19,170 nucleotides of DNA from Burkholderiales bacterium (GCA_020846575.1 JADLDQ010000104.1:1-19170), one strand, 5' to 3'; positions 1-7,575 are shown, numbered from the stretch's first letter. Translations and numbers: made by a program. Notes: generated by a model from the letters alone, not told the origin.

Positions 1-36
1 ACTCCACGCAAATGTCCTCCCTCTTGGGCAGACCAT

Positions 37-77
37 GGCACTACCCGCCAGAGCGGGGCACTACCCGCCAGAGCGGG
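37..77. repeat. Two tandem 20-bp repeats, each a small hairpin
   Basis: A 20-bp unit is present twice back to back (37-56 and 57-76) without mismatch. Each copy contains an inverted repeat CCCGC-CAGA-GCGGG (44-57 and 64-77), so the transcript could form two identical 5-bp hairpins about 90 nt before the first gene. There is no T-run behind them, so a classical terminator is unlikely. The rest of 1-164 shows no gene and no convincing promoter. Confidence 0.75.
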
Positions 78-164
78 CCCAAGTGTACCAGACACCTCCT
101 CGCGTTCTCAGGCGAGCGCCGGCGACGATGGCGGTGATGCTTCCTTCCCGCCGGCGCACATCCC

Positions 165-1748
165 ATGCAGGCTGACTACGTGATCGTGGGCGCCGGCTCC
201 GCGGGCTGCGTGGTCGCGGACCGGCTGAGCGAGTCGGGCGCCTCGGTGATCGTGCTGGAGGCCGGGCCGAGCGATGCCTCGCCCCTCATTCACGTTCCCG
301 CCGGCGTCATCCGCCTGATGGGTCATCCGGTCTACGACTGGAACTACGTCTCCGAGGCGGAGCCCGGCATCGGCGGCCGCCGTATCCGCCTGCCTCGCGG
401 ACGGGTGCTGGGCGGCACCAGTTCGACCAACGGCATGAACTTCGTGCGCGGCCTGCCGCAGGACTACGAGCGCTGGGCGGCCGCCGGCTGCCCGGGTTGG
501 AGCTACGGGGAGGTCCTGCCTTATTTCCGCTCGATCGAGCGCTTCGAGGGCGGCGGCGAGCAGCGCGGGCGAGAGGGCCCGATGGTGGTGGAGCCCTACC
601 GCACGGTGCTGCCGATCACCCATCGCTTCGTGCAAGCGGCCCGGCAGGCGGGATACGGTCTGATGCCCGATCTCAACGGTTGCACCACCGAGGGCGTGGG
701 CTACTCGCAGATGTCGCGCAAGGGCCGCTGGCGCCAGTCGAGCACGGTCTTCCTGTCGCGCGCGCGCCGCCGGCAGAATGTTCGGATCCTCACCCTGGCG
801 CATGCGACGCACCTCACGTTCGAGGGCAGGCGATGCACCGGCGTCGCGATCGCGCGCGGCGGACTGCAGACGACGGTGGTGGCGCGGCGCGAAGTGCTGC
901 TGTGCGCGGGCGCGGTGAATTCCCCGCAGCTGCTGCAGCTCTCGGGCATCGGGCCGGCAGCGCATCTGCGCTCGATCGGTGTTGAAGTCCTCGCCGACGC
1001 GCCGGGCGTCGGGTCGAACCTCTGCGATCATTGCTTCGTTCCGGTCTCGGTGCGCGCCCGCGGCTGCGTGACGGTCAACCAGCTGCGGCGCGGGCTGCGC
1101 GCCGCCTGGGAGGCGCTGCGCTGGCTGGTGAACGGCAGCGGCGCGCTCACCTTCGGCGCGACCAGCGCCTCGCTTTTCTGCCGCAGCAGCGCGGAGCAGG
1201 AGGCGCCGGACCTGCAACTGCTGTTCTTCCCGGGCAGCTTCGATCCCTCGAAGTACCGCGAACTGGAGCGCGAACCCGGCCTGCGCATCTCGGTCTCGCT
1301 CGCGCGTCCGCAGAGCCGCGGCTCGGTCATGGCCGCCTGCGCCGATCCGTTCGCGCCGCCGGCGATCAAGCTGAGCTACCTCTCGGCCGAGGACGATCTC
1401 CCGATACTCGCCGCCGGGATCCGCATCGCGCGGCGGATATTCGCCAGCGCGGCGCTCGCGCCTTTCGTCGCCGGCGAGACGCAACCCGGCCCCGACTGCC
1501 GGTCGCAGGCGCAGCTCGATGCGTTCATCCGCGCGAGCGGCAGCACGGTGCACCACCTGGCCGGTACCTGTCGCATGGGAGGCGACGCGCAGGCGGTGGT
1601 CGATCCGCGACTGCGCGTGCGCGGCGTGTCGGGCCTGCGGGTGATCGATGCCTCGATCATGCCGGTGGTCACCACCGGCAACACCAACGCGCCGGTGCTC
1701 ATGATCGGCGCGAAGGCGGCGGCGATGGTGCTGGAGGACAACCGCTGA
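165..1748 (+). CDS. GMC family FAD-dependent oxidoreductase (choline dehydrogenase-like)
   Basis: The 527-residue product is a full-length glucose-methanol-choline oxidoreductase, a family that uses FAD to oxidise alcohols, often choline or other primary alcohols. The N-terminus carries the FAD-binding Rossmann motif VGAGSAGCVVADRL (about residues 8-21) followed by the acidic strand end VIVLEAG. The GMC signature around RGRVLGGTSSTNGM (about residues 79-92) is clear. The C-terminal active site has HHLAGTCRMG, where His464 aligns with the catalytic His of choline oxidase, and GNTNAP, where Asn508 aligns with its partner. There is no signal peptide, so it should be cytoplasmic. ATG 165 gives the expected N-terminus although no good ribosome-binding site precedes it. 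It is co-oriented with the binding protein 95 nt downstream, which suggests but does not prove a catabolic unit. The substrate cannot be read from sequence. Confidence 0.93.
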   Translation: MQADYVIVGAGSAGCVVADRLSESGASVIVLEAGPSDASPLIHVPAGVIRLMGHPVYDWNYVSEAEPGIGGRRIRLPRGRVLGGTSSTNGMNFVRGLPQDYERWAAAGCPGWSYGEVLPYFRSIERFEGGGEQRGREGPMVVEPYRTVLPITHRFVQAARQAGYGLMPDLNGCTTEGVGYSQMSRKGRWRQSSTVFLSRARRRQNVRILTLAHATHLTFEGRRCTGVAIARGGLQTTVVARREVLLCAGAVNSPQLLQLSGIGPAAHLRSIGVEVLADAPGVGSNLCDHCFVPVSVRARGCVTVNQLRRGLRAAWEALRWLVNGSGALTFGATSASLFCRSSAEQEAPDLQLLFFPGSFDPSKYRELEREPGLRISVSLARPQSRGSVMAACADPFAPPAIKLSYLSAEDDLPILAAGIRIARRIFASAALAPFVAGETQPGPDCRSQAQLDAFIRASGSTVHHLAGTCRMGGDAQAVVDPRLRVRGVSGLRVIDASIMPVVTTGNTNAPVLMIGAKAAAMVLEDNR

Positions 1749-1843
1749 TCGCACACGCCGGATCCGGGCGCCGGCTTCGGCGGCGGCACACGCGGGGTAA
1801 GATTCGGGACATGCCGCCGCGGACGCGGCCTTCGGGAGGAAGA

Positions 1844-2806
1844 ATGAAGCGCCTCGTATTTTTCGCGGGCGTCCTTTTTGCCGGTCTGGCCGCCGGCGCT
1901 CCGGCGCAGAACTACCCGACCAGACCGGTGCGCATCGTCGTGCCCAGCGTGCCCGGGGGCGGGCAGGACGTGGTGACCCGCGCGCTCGCGCAGAAGTTCA
2001 CCGAAGCCTGGGGCCAGCAGGTGCTGGCCGAGAACCGTCCGGGCGGCGGCAACAACATCGGCGCCGAAGCGGTGGCGCGCGCGGCGCCCGACGGCCATAC
2101 CATCCTGCTCACTTCGGCGAGCCTCGCGATCGCGCCGAGCTTGTACCGCAAGCTGAACTACGACCCGGTGAACGGCCTGGTCCCGGTGAGCCAGATCATG
2201 ACCACCTATCTGGTGCTGGTGACCCATCCCAGTCTGCCCGGCACGCTGAAGGAGTTGACCGCGCACATCAAGGCGAACCCCGGCAAGCTGAACTACTACC
2301 ACATCGGGCTGGGGTCGGGATTGCACATGACCGGCGAGATGTGGCGCGCCGCAGCCGGCCTCGACTACACCAACGTGATCTACAAGGGCGACGGCGAGGC
2401 GGTGCCCGCGCTGCTTCGAAACGAGGTGCAGATGAGCTTTCTCAATCCCACCGCGGTGGTGCAGCACGTGAAGGCGGGCAAGCTGCGTGCGCTGGCGGTA
2501 TCGGGGACCTCGCGGGGCGGCGCCTTTCCCGACATTCCGACCATGGCGGAGCTGGGCTACCCGGAGGTCAACTACGTGGGCTGGCTGGGTTTCTTCGTTC
2601 CCGCGGGAACACCGCGCGATATCATCGGCAGGATCGCCGGCGAGACCATCCGCGTGGTGCGCCTGCCGGACATCGCCTCCAGGATGCCCGTCTGGGGCGG
2701 CGACGGCGCGGGCACGACCCCGGAGGTATTCGCGGCCAAGTACCGGGAGGACATCGCGCGCTACGCGAAGATCATCAAGATGGCCAAGGTGCCGCTGGTC
2801 GATTGA
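1844..2806 (+). CDS. Bug/TctC-type tripartite tricarboxylate transporter substrate-binding protein
   Basis: A 320-residue periplasmic solute receptor of the Bug (TctC) family, which delivers carboxylates or other small molecules to a TctAB-type membrane pair. ATG 1844 follows a strong ribosome-binding site (GGGAGGA, 1834-1840). Residues 1-21 form a signal peptide (KR, hydrophobic stretch, APA before Gln22). The mature protein starts YPTRPVRIVVPSVPGGGQD and has the family motifs ENRPGGGNNIGAEAVA and APDGHTILL, then GTPRDII in the C-terminal lobe. No tctA or tctB gene is nearby; orphan receptors of this kind are very common in Betaproteobacteria. The reading frame stays open far upstream into the GMC gene, but the signal peptide fixes the start. 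The next gene starts 25 nt after its stop, so co-transcription with the selenoprotein is likely. Confidence 0.95.
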   Translation: MKRLVFFAGVLFAGLAAGAPAQNYPTRPVRIVVPSVPGGGQDVVTRALAQKFTEAWGQQVLAENRPGGGNNIGAEAVARAAPDGHTILLTSASLAIAPSLYRKLNYDPVNGLVPVSQIMTTYLVLVTHPSLPGTLKELTAHIKANPGKLNYYHIGLGSGLHMTGEMWRAAAGLDYTNVIYKGDGEAVPALLRNEVQMSFLNPTAVVQHVKAGKLRALAVSGTSRGGAFPDIPTMAELGYPEVNYVGWLGFFVPAGTPRDIIGRIAGETIRVVRLPDIASRMPVWGGDGAGTTPEVFAAKYREDIARYAKIIKMAKVPLVD

Positions 2807-2831
2807 CCGCGCCAGCGCGGGGAGGCCAAGC

Positions 2832-4484
2832 ATGGAAGAAGCAGTCTGGAACGTTCTGGATCCGTCGGCACGACCCGAAATCGAGCGGCTCGCCGGTGCG
2901 GCGCGACTTGGGGATTTCGCGGGGCGGCGCGTGGGCCTGTGGTGGAACGGCAAACCCGGCGGCGACGTGTTTCTCGACGAGCTTGCCGGGCAAGTCCTGT
3001 CGCGCGTCCCCGGCATGAGCGCGGTGCGCATGTGGGAACTGGAGCCGGCTACGACGACGTTCTACGGCGTTTCGCCGCCGCATCTGGCGCGGATGGCGCG
3101 CGAGGCCGACCTGGTGATCGGTGCACTGGGGGACTGAGGCGGCTGCACGTCGTGGTGTATCCACGACCTCGCCGCGATCGAGAAGCTGGGCACGCCCGTG
3201 CTCGCCATCGTCACCTCGGCGTTCGTCCGGCTCGCCGCGACCACGGCCGCGAGCCAGGGCCTGCCCGGGTTGCGCATCGTCGAAGTGGCTCACCCGGTGG
3301 GCGGCATTCCCATCGAGGAAGTCCGCGCCAAGGCGCGCGCGGCCGCCGACCTGACCCTGGCCGGCGGCCGTGCCCTCGGCGCCTGCGAGGCGCGCTCGAG
3401 CACCGGGTGCAGCGCGCTTCGGATCTGCGGTCCGGCGACCGAAGTCACCGCTGCGTTCTACCGGCGTGGCTGGACCGATGGACTGCCCATCGTGCCTCCC
3501 ACCGTGGAGGCGGTGCGCGAGATGCTGGCGGGGACCGACCTCGCCCCGGATCACGCGCTCGGCGCGATGGCGCCGGGCAACGCGCCGGTCACCGTGGAGA
3601 AGATCGCCGTCAACGCGGTGATGGCGGGCTGCCGCCCGATCTATCTGCCGGTGATCATCGCGGCGATCGAGGGTTTGCTGGAACCCGATTTCGATCTCAC
3701 CGGTGTGCAGTGTTCCACCGGGGCGCACAGCCCGCTGCTGCTCGTCAACGGGCCGGTGCGCGCGCAGATCAACCTCAACTGCGCCTCGGGCGCGCTCGGC
3801 CCGGGCTGGCAGGCCAACGCCACCATCGGTCGCGCCGTTCGCCTGATCCAGAACAACGTCGGGGGCGCGAAGATCGGCGTGACCGACATGACCACGCTCG
3901 GGATGGCCGAGAACTACACCTACTGCATGGGCGAGAACGAAGAGCGAAATCCCTGGACGCCGTTCCATCTCGAGCAGGGCTTCGCGAGGCACGAGAGCAC
4001 TGTGTCGGTGCTGGGTGCGTTCTCGCCCGAGCACATCTCGGACCACGTCGGCATCCGGCCGCAGGAGATCCTCGCCGTGGCCGCCGACACCATCGCCAGG
4101 CTGGCGCGGTTTCACCTGCGGGCGATGGATCACATCATCCCGCGCGAGACCTTCCTCGTGCTGGGGCCCGAACACGCAAGAAGCATCGCCGATGCCGGCT
4201 GGTCCAAGTCCGACGTGCAGCACTTCGTGGCGGCGCAGGCGTCGATCCCGTACACGCGCCTGAAGAGCCTGGGACGGCGCGTCGACGAGAAGAAGCTGGT
4301 TCCCGGGGCCGACGGCCCGCGGGTCCCGATGTTCGCGAACCCCGGATGCCTGAAGGTCATCGTGGCGGGCGGACCGGGCAAGCATTCCGTCTACATCAAT
4401 TCGGGGCACACGCGCCGGATCATCACCCGCAAGATCGCGTTCCCGCGGGCATGGGAACGGCTGCTCGAGCGCTACGGCGAGTAG
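2832..4484 (+). CDS. UGSC-family selenoprotein with selenocysteine encoded by in-frame TGA (Sec102)
   Basis: One frame runs from ATG 2832 (Shine-Dalgarno GGGGAGG at 2819-2825) to the stop at 4482-4484, interrupted only by TGA at 3135-3137. Read as selenocysteine this gives 550 residues with U102 in DUGGCTSWCIHD (residues 101-112), which fits the UGSC family named after its Sec-x-x-Cys motif; here the third residue is Gly instead of Ser. Residues 1 to about 200 form the UGSC domain, starting MEEAVWNVLDP and including LWWNGKPGGDVFLDELA. A Cys-rich link (C185, C193, C199) leads to a C-terminal domain from about residue 209 (FYRRGWTDGLPIVPPT) with conserved-looking C267, C294, C317 and C365. No signal peptide is present. 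Sec-x-x-Cys suggests a thiol or redox enzyme, but the reaction is unknown. There is no frameshift on either side of the TGA and the codon use is uniform, so a pseudogene is unlikely. Confidence 0.9.
3135..3137 (+). other. Selenocysteine codon (recoded TGA)
   Basis: The codon order is GAC-TGA-GGC-GGC-TGC, giving Asp-Sec-Gly-Gly-Cys. Both flanks are in the same frame, with 101 codons upstream and 448 sense codons downstream. The flanking protein sequence is coherent on both sides, and the codon sits exactly where the UGSC family has selenocysteine. Confidence 0.88.
3139..3175 (+). promoter_or_regulatory. SECIS-like stem-loop for selenocysteine insertion
   Basis: Directly after the TGA, GTCGTGG (3149-3155) pairs perfectly with CCACGAC (3161-3167) around the five-base loop TGTAT. 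A lower helix GCGGC (3139-3143) with GCCGC (3171-3175) closes it across an asymmetric internal loop. The apical loop starts 19 nt after the TGA and has G as its second base. This fits the general bacterial SECIS rules of a short stem, a small loop with an early G, and a fixed distance to the UGA, where SelB binds. The hairpin lies wholly inside the coding sequence, as usual in bacteria. Confidence 0.75.
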
Positions 4485-4558
4485 GGGCGAAAGCCCGTTC
4501 CTCACCGTCTTCGCCAACGGGTGGAGAGCGAGCCGGGCGTTTCTCGGCTGCGCGTGAA

Positions 4559-4576
4559 GGAGGTCCCGCAACCTCC
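4559..4576 (+). promoter_or_regulatory. Inverted repeat GGAGGT-N6-ACCTCC before nadE
   Basis: A 6-bp perfect inverted repeat lies in the 153-nt gap between the selenoprotein gene and nadE. Its left arm is part of AAGGAGGT (4557-4564), a perfect Shine-Dalgarno sequence, yet no start codon follows at a useful distance. It may end the upstream transcript weakly, or be a coincidence; there is no T-run. Confidence 0.3.
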
Positions 4577-4586
4577 GGTTATTTGG

Positions 4587-4592
4587 GATAAT
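4587..4592 (+). promoter_or_regulatory. nadE: Possible -10 element of a nadE promoter
   Basis: GATAAT matches the sigma70 -10 consensus in five of six bases and lies in a short AT-rich patch (4579-4600) that stands out in the gap. Transcription would start near 4599, about 40 nt before the nadE start. No recognisable -35 box is found at 16-18 bp upstream, so this is tentative. Confidence 0.3.
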
Positions 4593-4637
4593 TTCTCCTT
4601 TCCTCCCGAGCCCCAGCAGCGGCCTGGCCTCGACGCC

Positions 4638-6731
4638 GTGTCCTTCTTTAACTTCTACCGGCACAACTTCGTCCGCGTTGCCGTCGCCGTGCCCGAGGTC
4701 AGGGTGGCCAACCCGGCGTTCAACGCGGCGTGCACCGTGGACCTGCTCAGACAGGCGCATGCGCGCGACTGCGCCCTGGTGGTCTTTCCGGAACTGGGCC
4801 TGTCCGCCTACTCCTGCGAAGACCTGTTCCAGCAGCAGGCGCTTCTCGACGCAACATCGGCCGCGCTCGAGAGCGTGCGCGCGGCGTCGAAGCAACTGTT
4901 GCCAGTCGCGGTGGTCGGCATCCCGTTGCGCGTGGACGGCCTTCTGTACAACTGCGCGGCGGTGGTGCACCGCGGCCGGATACTGGGCGTGGCGCCCAAG
5001 ACCTACCTGCCGGGATACCGCGAGTTCTACGAATACCGGCACTTCGCCTCGGGCGACGTCGCGGTCGCGACGCAGGTGACGCTGGGCGGCGCCTCGGCGC
5101 CGTTCGGCTCGCGGCTGGTCTTCCGCGCCGCCGACCAGCCGCTGTTCGCCTTCGCCGTCGAGATCTGCGAGGACCTGTGGACGCCCATACCGCCGTCCTC
5201 GCACGCCGCGCTCGCGGGCGCCACGGTGCTCGTGAACCTGTCCGCCTCCAACGTGACGGTCGGGAAAGACCGCTACCGCACCGGCCTGGTGTCGAACCAG
5301 TCGGGACGCTGCCTCGCGGCCTACCTCTACAGCGCCGCCGGCTACGGCGAGTCGACCACCGACATGGCCTGGGACGGCCACGGCCTGATCTGCGAGAACG
5401 GCGTGCAACTCGCCGAGACGCACCGCTACAGCTATGGCTCGCAACTGGTCACCGCCGAGGTCGATCTGGACCGCATCGCGCAGGACCGCATGCGCCAGAC
5501 CACATTCGCGCAGGCCGCGGGGCGGCATCGCGACGAGGTGGCGCGTTTCAGGGAAGTGAGGTTCACCCTGAGCGCGCCGGGGGACAGGTTGCTGCCGCTG
5601 GAACGCGCCTACGAGCGCTTCCCCTACGTACCCAGCGATCCGGCCACCCGTGACCAGCGCTGCGCCGAGGTCTACGAGATTCAGGTCCAGGGGCTGGTCA
5701 AGCGCCTGCGCGCCATGGGCGCCCGCAAGGTGGTGATCGGCGTCTCGGGCGGACTCGACTCGACCCAGGCGCTGCTGGTGTGCGCGCGCGCCATGGACAT
5801 CATGAAGTTACCCCGCTCGAACATCCTTGCCTACACCATGCCGGGATTCGCCACCAGCCGCCGGACCCTCGACCAGGCGCGGCGGCTGATGAGGTCGCTG
5901 GGCGCGAGCGCGCACGAGATCGACATCCGTCCCTCCTGCCTGCAGATGCTCAAGGACATCGGCCATCCCTTTGCCGCGGGGCGGCGGGTGTTCGACGTCA
6001 CGTTCGAGAACGTGCAGGCCGGCGAGCGCACCAGCCACCTCTTCCGGCTCGCGAACCGGCACGGCGCGCCCGTGGTCGGCACCGGCGACCTGTCGGAACT
6101 GGCGCTCGGCTGGGCCACCTATGGCGTGGGCGACCACATGTCGCACTACGCGGTCAACGCGAGCGTTCCGAAGACGCTCATCCGTTTCCTCATCCGCCGT
6201 GTCGCCGCCGGCGGCGAGTTCGGGCCGGAGGCGAGCCGCGCGCTGAGCGAGGTGCTCGACACCGTGATCAGCCCCGAGCTGGTGCCCGCGAGGGGACGAG
6301 CGAACGGGGAGCCGGCGCAGTCCAGCGAGGCGGTGGTGGGTCCCTATGACCTTCAGGACTTTCACCTCTATTACCTGCTGCGCTTCGGCTACTCGCCGCG
6401 CAAGGTCGCGTTCCTGGCCTGGAGCGCATGGTCGGACCGTTCCCGCGGCAACTGGCCCGATACGCCCGAGCAGGAGCGCGTCGAATACCCCATCGTCGAA
6501 ATCCGCAAGTGGCTCGGCGTGTTCCTGAAGCGCTTCTTCGAGCTGAGCCAGTACAAGCGCAGTGCGATTCCCAACGCGCCCATGGTCGGTTCCGGGGGGT
6601 CGCTGTCGCCGCGCAGCGATTATCGCGCGCCGAGCGACAGCGAGGCGGCGGTCTGGCTGGCCGAGTTGCAGGAGATACCGGCGCGGGCGCCCGCGCACTC
6701 CGGCGCGGCCCGGCGCAGGCGCGGAAGATGA
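4638..6731 (+). CDS. nadE: Glutamine-dependent NAD+ synthetase
   Basis: A 697-residue two-domain enzyme that makes NAD+ from deamido-NAD+ (NaAD), ATP and glutamine. The N-terminal nitrilase-like glutaminase has the triad Glu52 (FPELGLSAYS), Lys121 (APKTYLPGYREFYE) and Cys177 (VEICEDLW). The C-terminal synthetase has the PP-loop SGGLDS at residues 370-375, GTGDLSELALGW, and the late motif SAIPNAPMVGSGGSLSPR. Start choice: GTG 4638 gives VSFFNFYRHNFVRVA, and the triad then falls at E52/K121/C177, nearly identical to the numbering of the Mycobacterium tuberculosis enzyme (E52, K121, C176). The frame is open back to GTG 4521, but that extension lacks family similarity. Length and architecture match the long actinobacterial-type NadE rather than the shorter forms of about 540 residues. 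The final residues are Arg-rich and probably disordered. Confidence 0.95.
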   Translation: MSFFNFYRHNFVRVAVAVPEVRVANPAFNAACTVDLLRQAHARDCALVVFPELGLSAYSCEDLFQQQALLDATSAALESVRAASKQLLPVAVVGIPLRVDGLLYNCAAVVHRGRILGVAPKTYLPGYREFYEYRHFASGDVAVATQVTLGGASAPFGSRLVFRAADQPLFAFAVEICEDLWTPIPPSSHAALAGATVLVNLSASNVTVGKDRYRTGLVSNQSGRCLAAYLYSAAGYGESTTDMAWDGHGLICENGVQLAETHRYSYGSQLVTAEVDLDRIAQDRMRQTTFAQAAGRHRDEVARFREVRFTLSAPGDRLLPLERAYERFPYVPSDPATRDQRCAEVYEIQVQGLVKRLRAMGARKVVIGVSGGLDSTQALLVCARAMDIMKLPRSNILAYTMPGFATSRRTLDQARRLMRSLGASAHEIDIRPSCLQMLKDIGHPFAAGRRVFDVTFENVQAGERTSHLFRLANRHGAPVVGTGDLSELALGWATYGVGDHMSHYAVNASVPKTLIRFLIRRVAAGGEFGPEASRALSEVLDTVISPELVPARGRANGEPAQSSEAVVGPYDLQDFHLYYLLRFGYSPRKVAFLAWSAWSDRSRGNWPDTPEQERVEYPIVEIRKWLGVFLKRFFELSQYKRSAIPNAPMVGSGGSLSPRSDYRAPSDSEAAVWLAELQEIPARAPAHSGAARRRRGR

Positions 6732-6742
6732 GCAGAGAAACG

Positions 6743-6775
6743 AGTTGAAGTCCGTGACCAGTTGAGGTCCGTGCC
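6743..6775 (+). repeat. Imperfect 17/16-bp direct repeat carrying the ribosome-binding site
   Basis: AGTTGAAGTCCGTGACC (6743-6759) is followed at once by AGTTGAGGTCCGTGCC (6760-6775), and the ATG of the next gene starts at 6776. The second copy contains TTGAGGT, the likely Shine-Dalgarno sequence; the first copy has the weaker TTGAAGT. Confidence 0.7.
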
Positions 6776-7537
6776 ATGGGGTTCGGCGCGATCATCATCG
6801 GAGACGAGATCATCCGCGGCAAGCGCGCGGACAAGCATTTCGTCAAGGTGGTGGAACTGCTGGGCGCGAGGGGCCTGCGCCTGTCTTGGTGCGAGTACCT
6901 CGGCGACATTCCGGAACTGATCACCGCGACGCTGCGCCGCACGCTCGCCGGTACCGACGTCGTCTTCAGCTTCGGCGGCATCGGCGCCACGCCCGACGAC
7001 CACACCCGGGCGTGCGCCGCCGCGGCGCTGGGAGCAGGACTCGCGCTTCACCCGGAGGCTGAAGCCGAGATCCGCGCGCGCTTCGGCGGCGAACTCACGC
7101 CGCTGCGGTTGAAGATGGGTGAGTTCCCGCTCGGCTCGTCCATCATCCCGAATCCCTACAACCGCATTCCCGGGTTTTCCGTCGCCGACCACCACTTCGT
7201 CCCGGGCTTTCCGGTGATGGCCTGGCCGATGGTGGAATGGGTGCTGGACCATCGCTATGCGCACCTGTTCCACGCCAGACCCGAGAGCGAGTCCTCGATC
7301 TTCGTGCTGGATCTGCCCGAGAGCGCGCTCACCCCGCTGATGACCGATGTCGAGGCGCGCTACCCGGCGGTGAAGAGCTTCAGTCTGCCCAGCATGGGCG
7401 AGGCCGGTGTGCGCCGGCATATCGAGCTGGGCGTGCGCGGGGAACCGCGCGCAGTCGCCGCCGCCATCGAGGACATGAAACAGGGCGTGGGAAAGCTCGG
7501 GGGCAACTGGAAGCCGAGCCTGGAAGATCGGCGGTAA
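6776..7537 (+). CDS. Molybdopterin-binding domain protein (MoaB/CinA N-terminal type)
   Basis: The 253-residue product is a MoCF_biosynth-domain protein of the kind often annotated as competence/damage-inducible protein A or probable molybdopterin binding protein. It begins MGFGAIIIGDEIIRGKRAD, matching the first strand and the G-E-[IL]-x-x-G segment of the fold. The hallmark GGIGATPDDHT is at residues 67-77. The C-terminal amidase domain of full-length CinA is absent, so this is the short form; true MoCo enzymes MoaB and MogA are shorter still. Its molecular role is uncertain, and related domains bind molybdopterin or hydrolyse ADP-ribose and FAD-type pyrophosphates. It follows nadE by 44 nt and may be co-transcribed with it, which would fit a role in nucleotide-cofactor housekeeping. 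The start follows the GAGGT site at 8 nt. Confidence 0.88.
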   Translation: MGFGAIIIGDEIIRGKRADKHFVKVVELLGARGLRLSWCEYLGDIPELITATLRRTLAGTDVVFSFGGIGATPDDHTRACAAAALGAGLALHPEAEAEIRARFGGELTPLRLKMGEFPLGSSIIPNPYNRIPGFSVADHHFVPGFPVMAWPMVEWVLDHRYAHLFHARPESESSIFVLDLPESALTPLMTDVEARYPAVKSFSLPSMGEAGVRRHIELGVRGEPRAVAAAIEDMKQGVGKLGGNWKPSLEDRR

Positions 7538-7549
7538 CCCGCAGAAAGA

Positions 7550-7575
7550 CCAAGGGCCCCGTGAGGGGCCCTTGG
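7550..7575. terminator. Bidirectional hairpin terminator
   Basis: A perfect 11-bp inverted repeat, CCAAGGGCCCC (7550-7560) and GGGGCCCTTGG (7565-7575), encloses the tetraloop GTGA. It lies 12 nt after the stop of the molybdopterin-binding protein and also downstream of the convergent phasin gene. On the plus strand no T-run follows; read on the minus strand the hairpin is followed by GTCTTTCTG, a weak U-rich tail. It probably serves both genes. Confidence 0.75.

Noticed and set aside
2832..3137. Reading this as a complete short gene or a pseudogene fragment that ends at the TGA
   Set aside because: The frame continues without a shift for 448 further codons, the junction matches the Sec-x-x-Cys motif, and a stem-loop follows at the right distance.
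3198..4484. A separate 428-residue gene starting at ATG 3198
   Set aside because: No ribosome-binding site precedes that ATG, and the residues between the TGA and 3198 complete the UGSC motif, so it is the downstream part of one gene.
4521..4637. N-terminal extension of nadE from GTG 4521
   Set aside because: The extension has no family similarity, and the GTG at 4638 puts the catalytic Glu and Lys at the standard positions 52 and 121.
2775..5528. Very long open frame on the minus strand (over 900 codons)
   Set aside because: It lies opposite the selenoprotein gene and nadE, has low-complexity Arg/His/Ala/Gly-rich sequence and no family motif; it is an effect of high GC.
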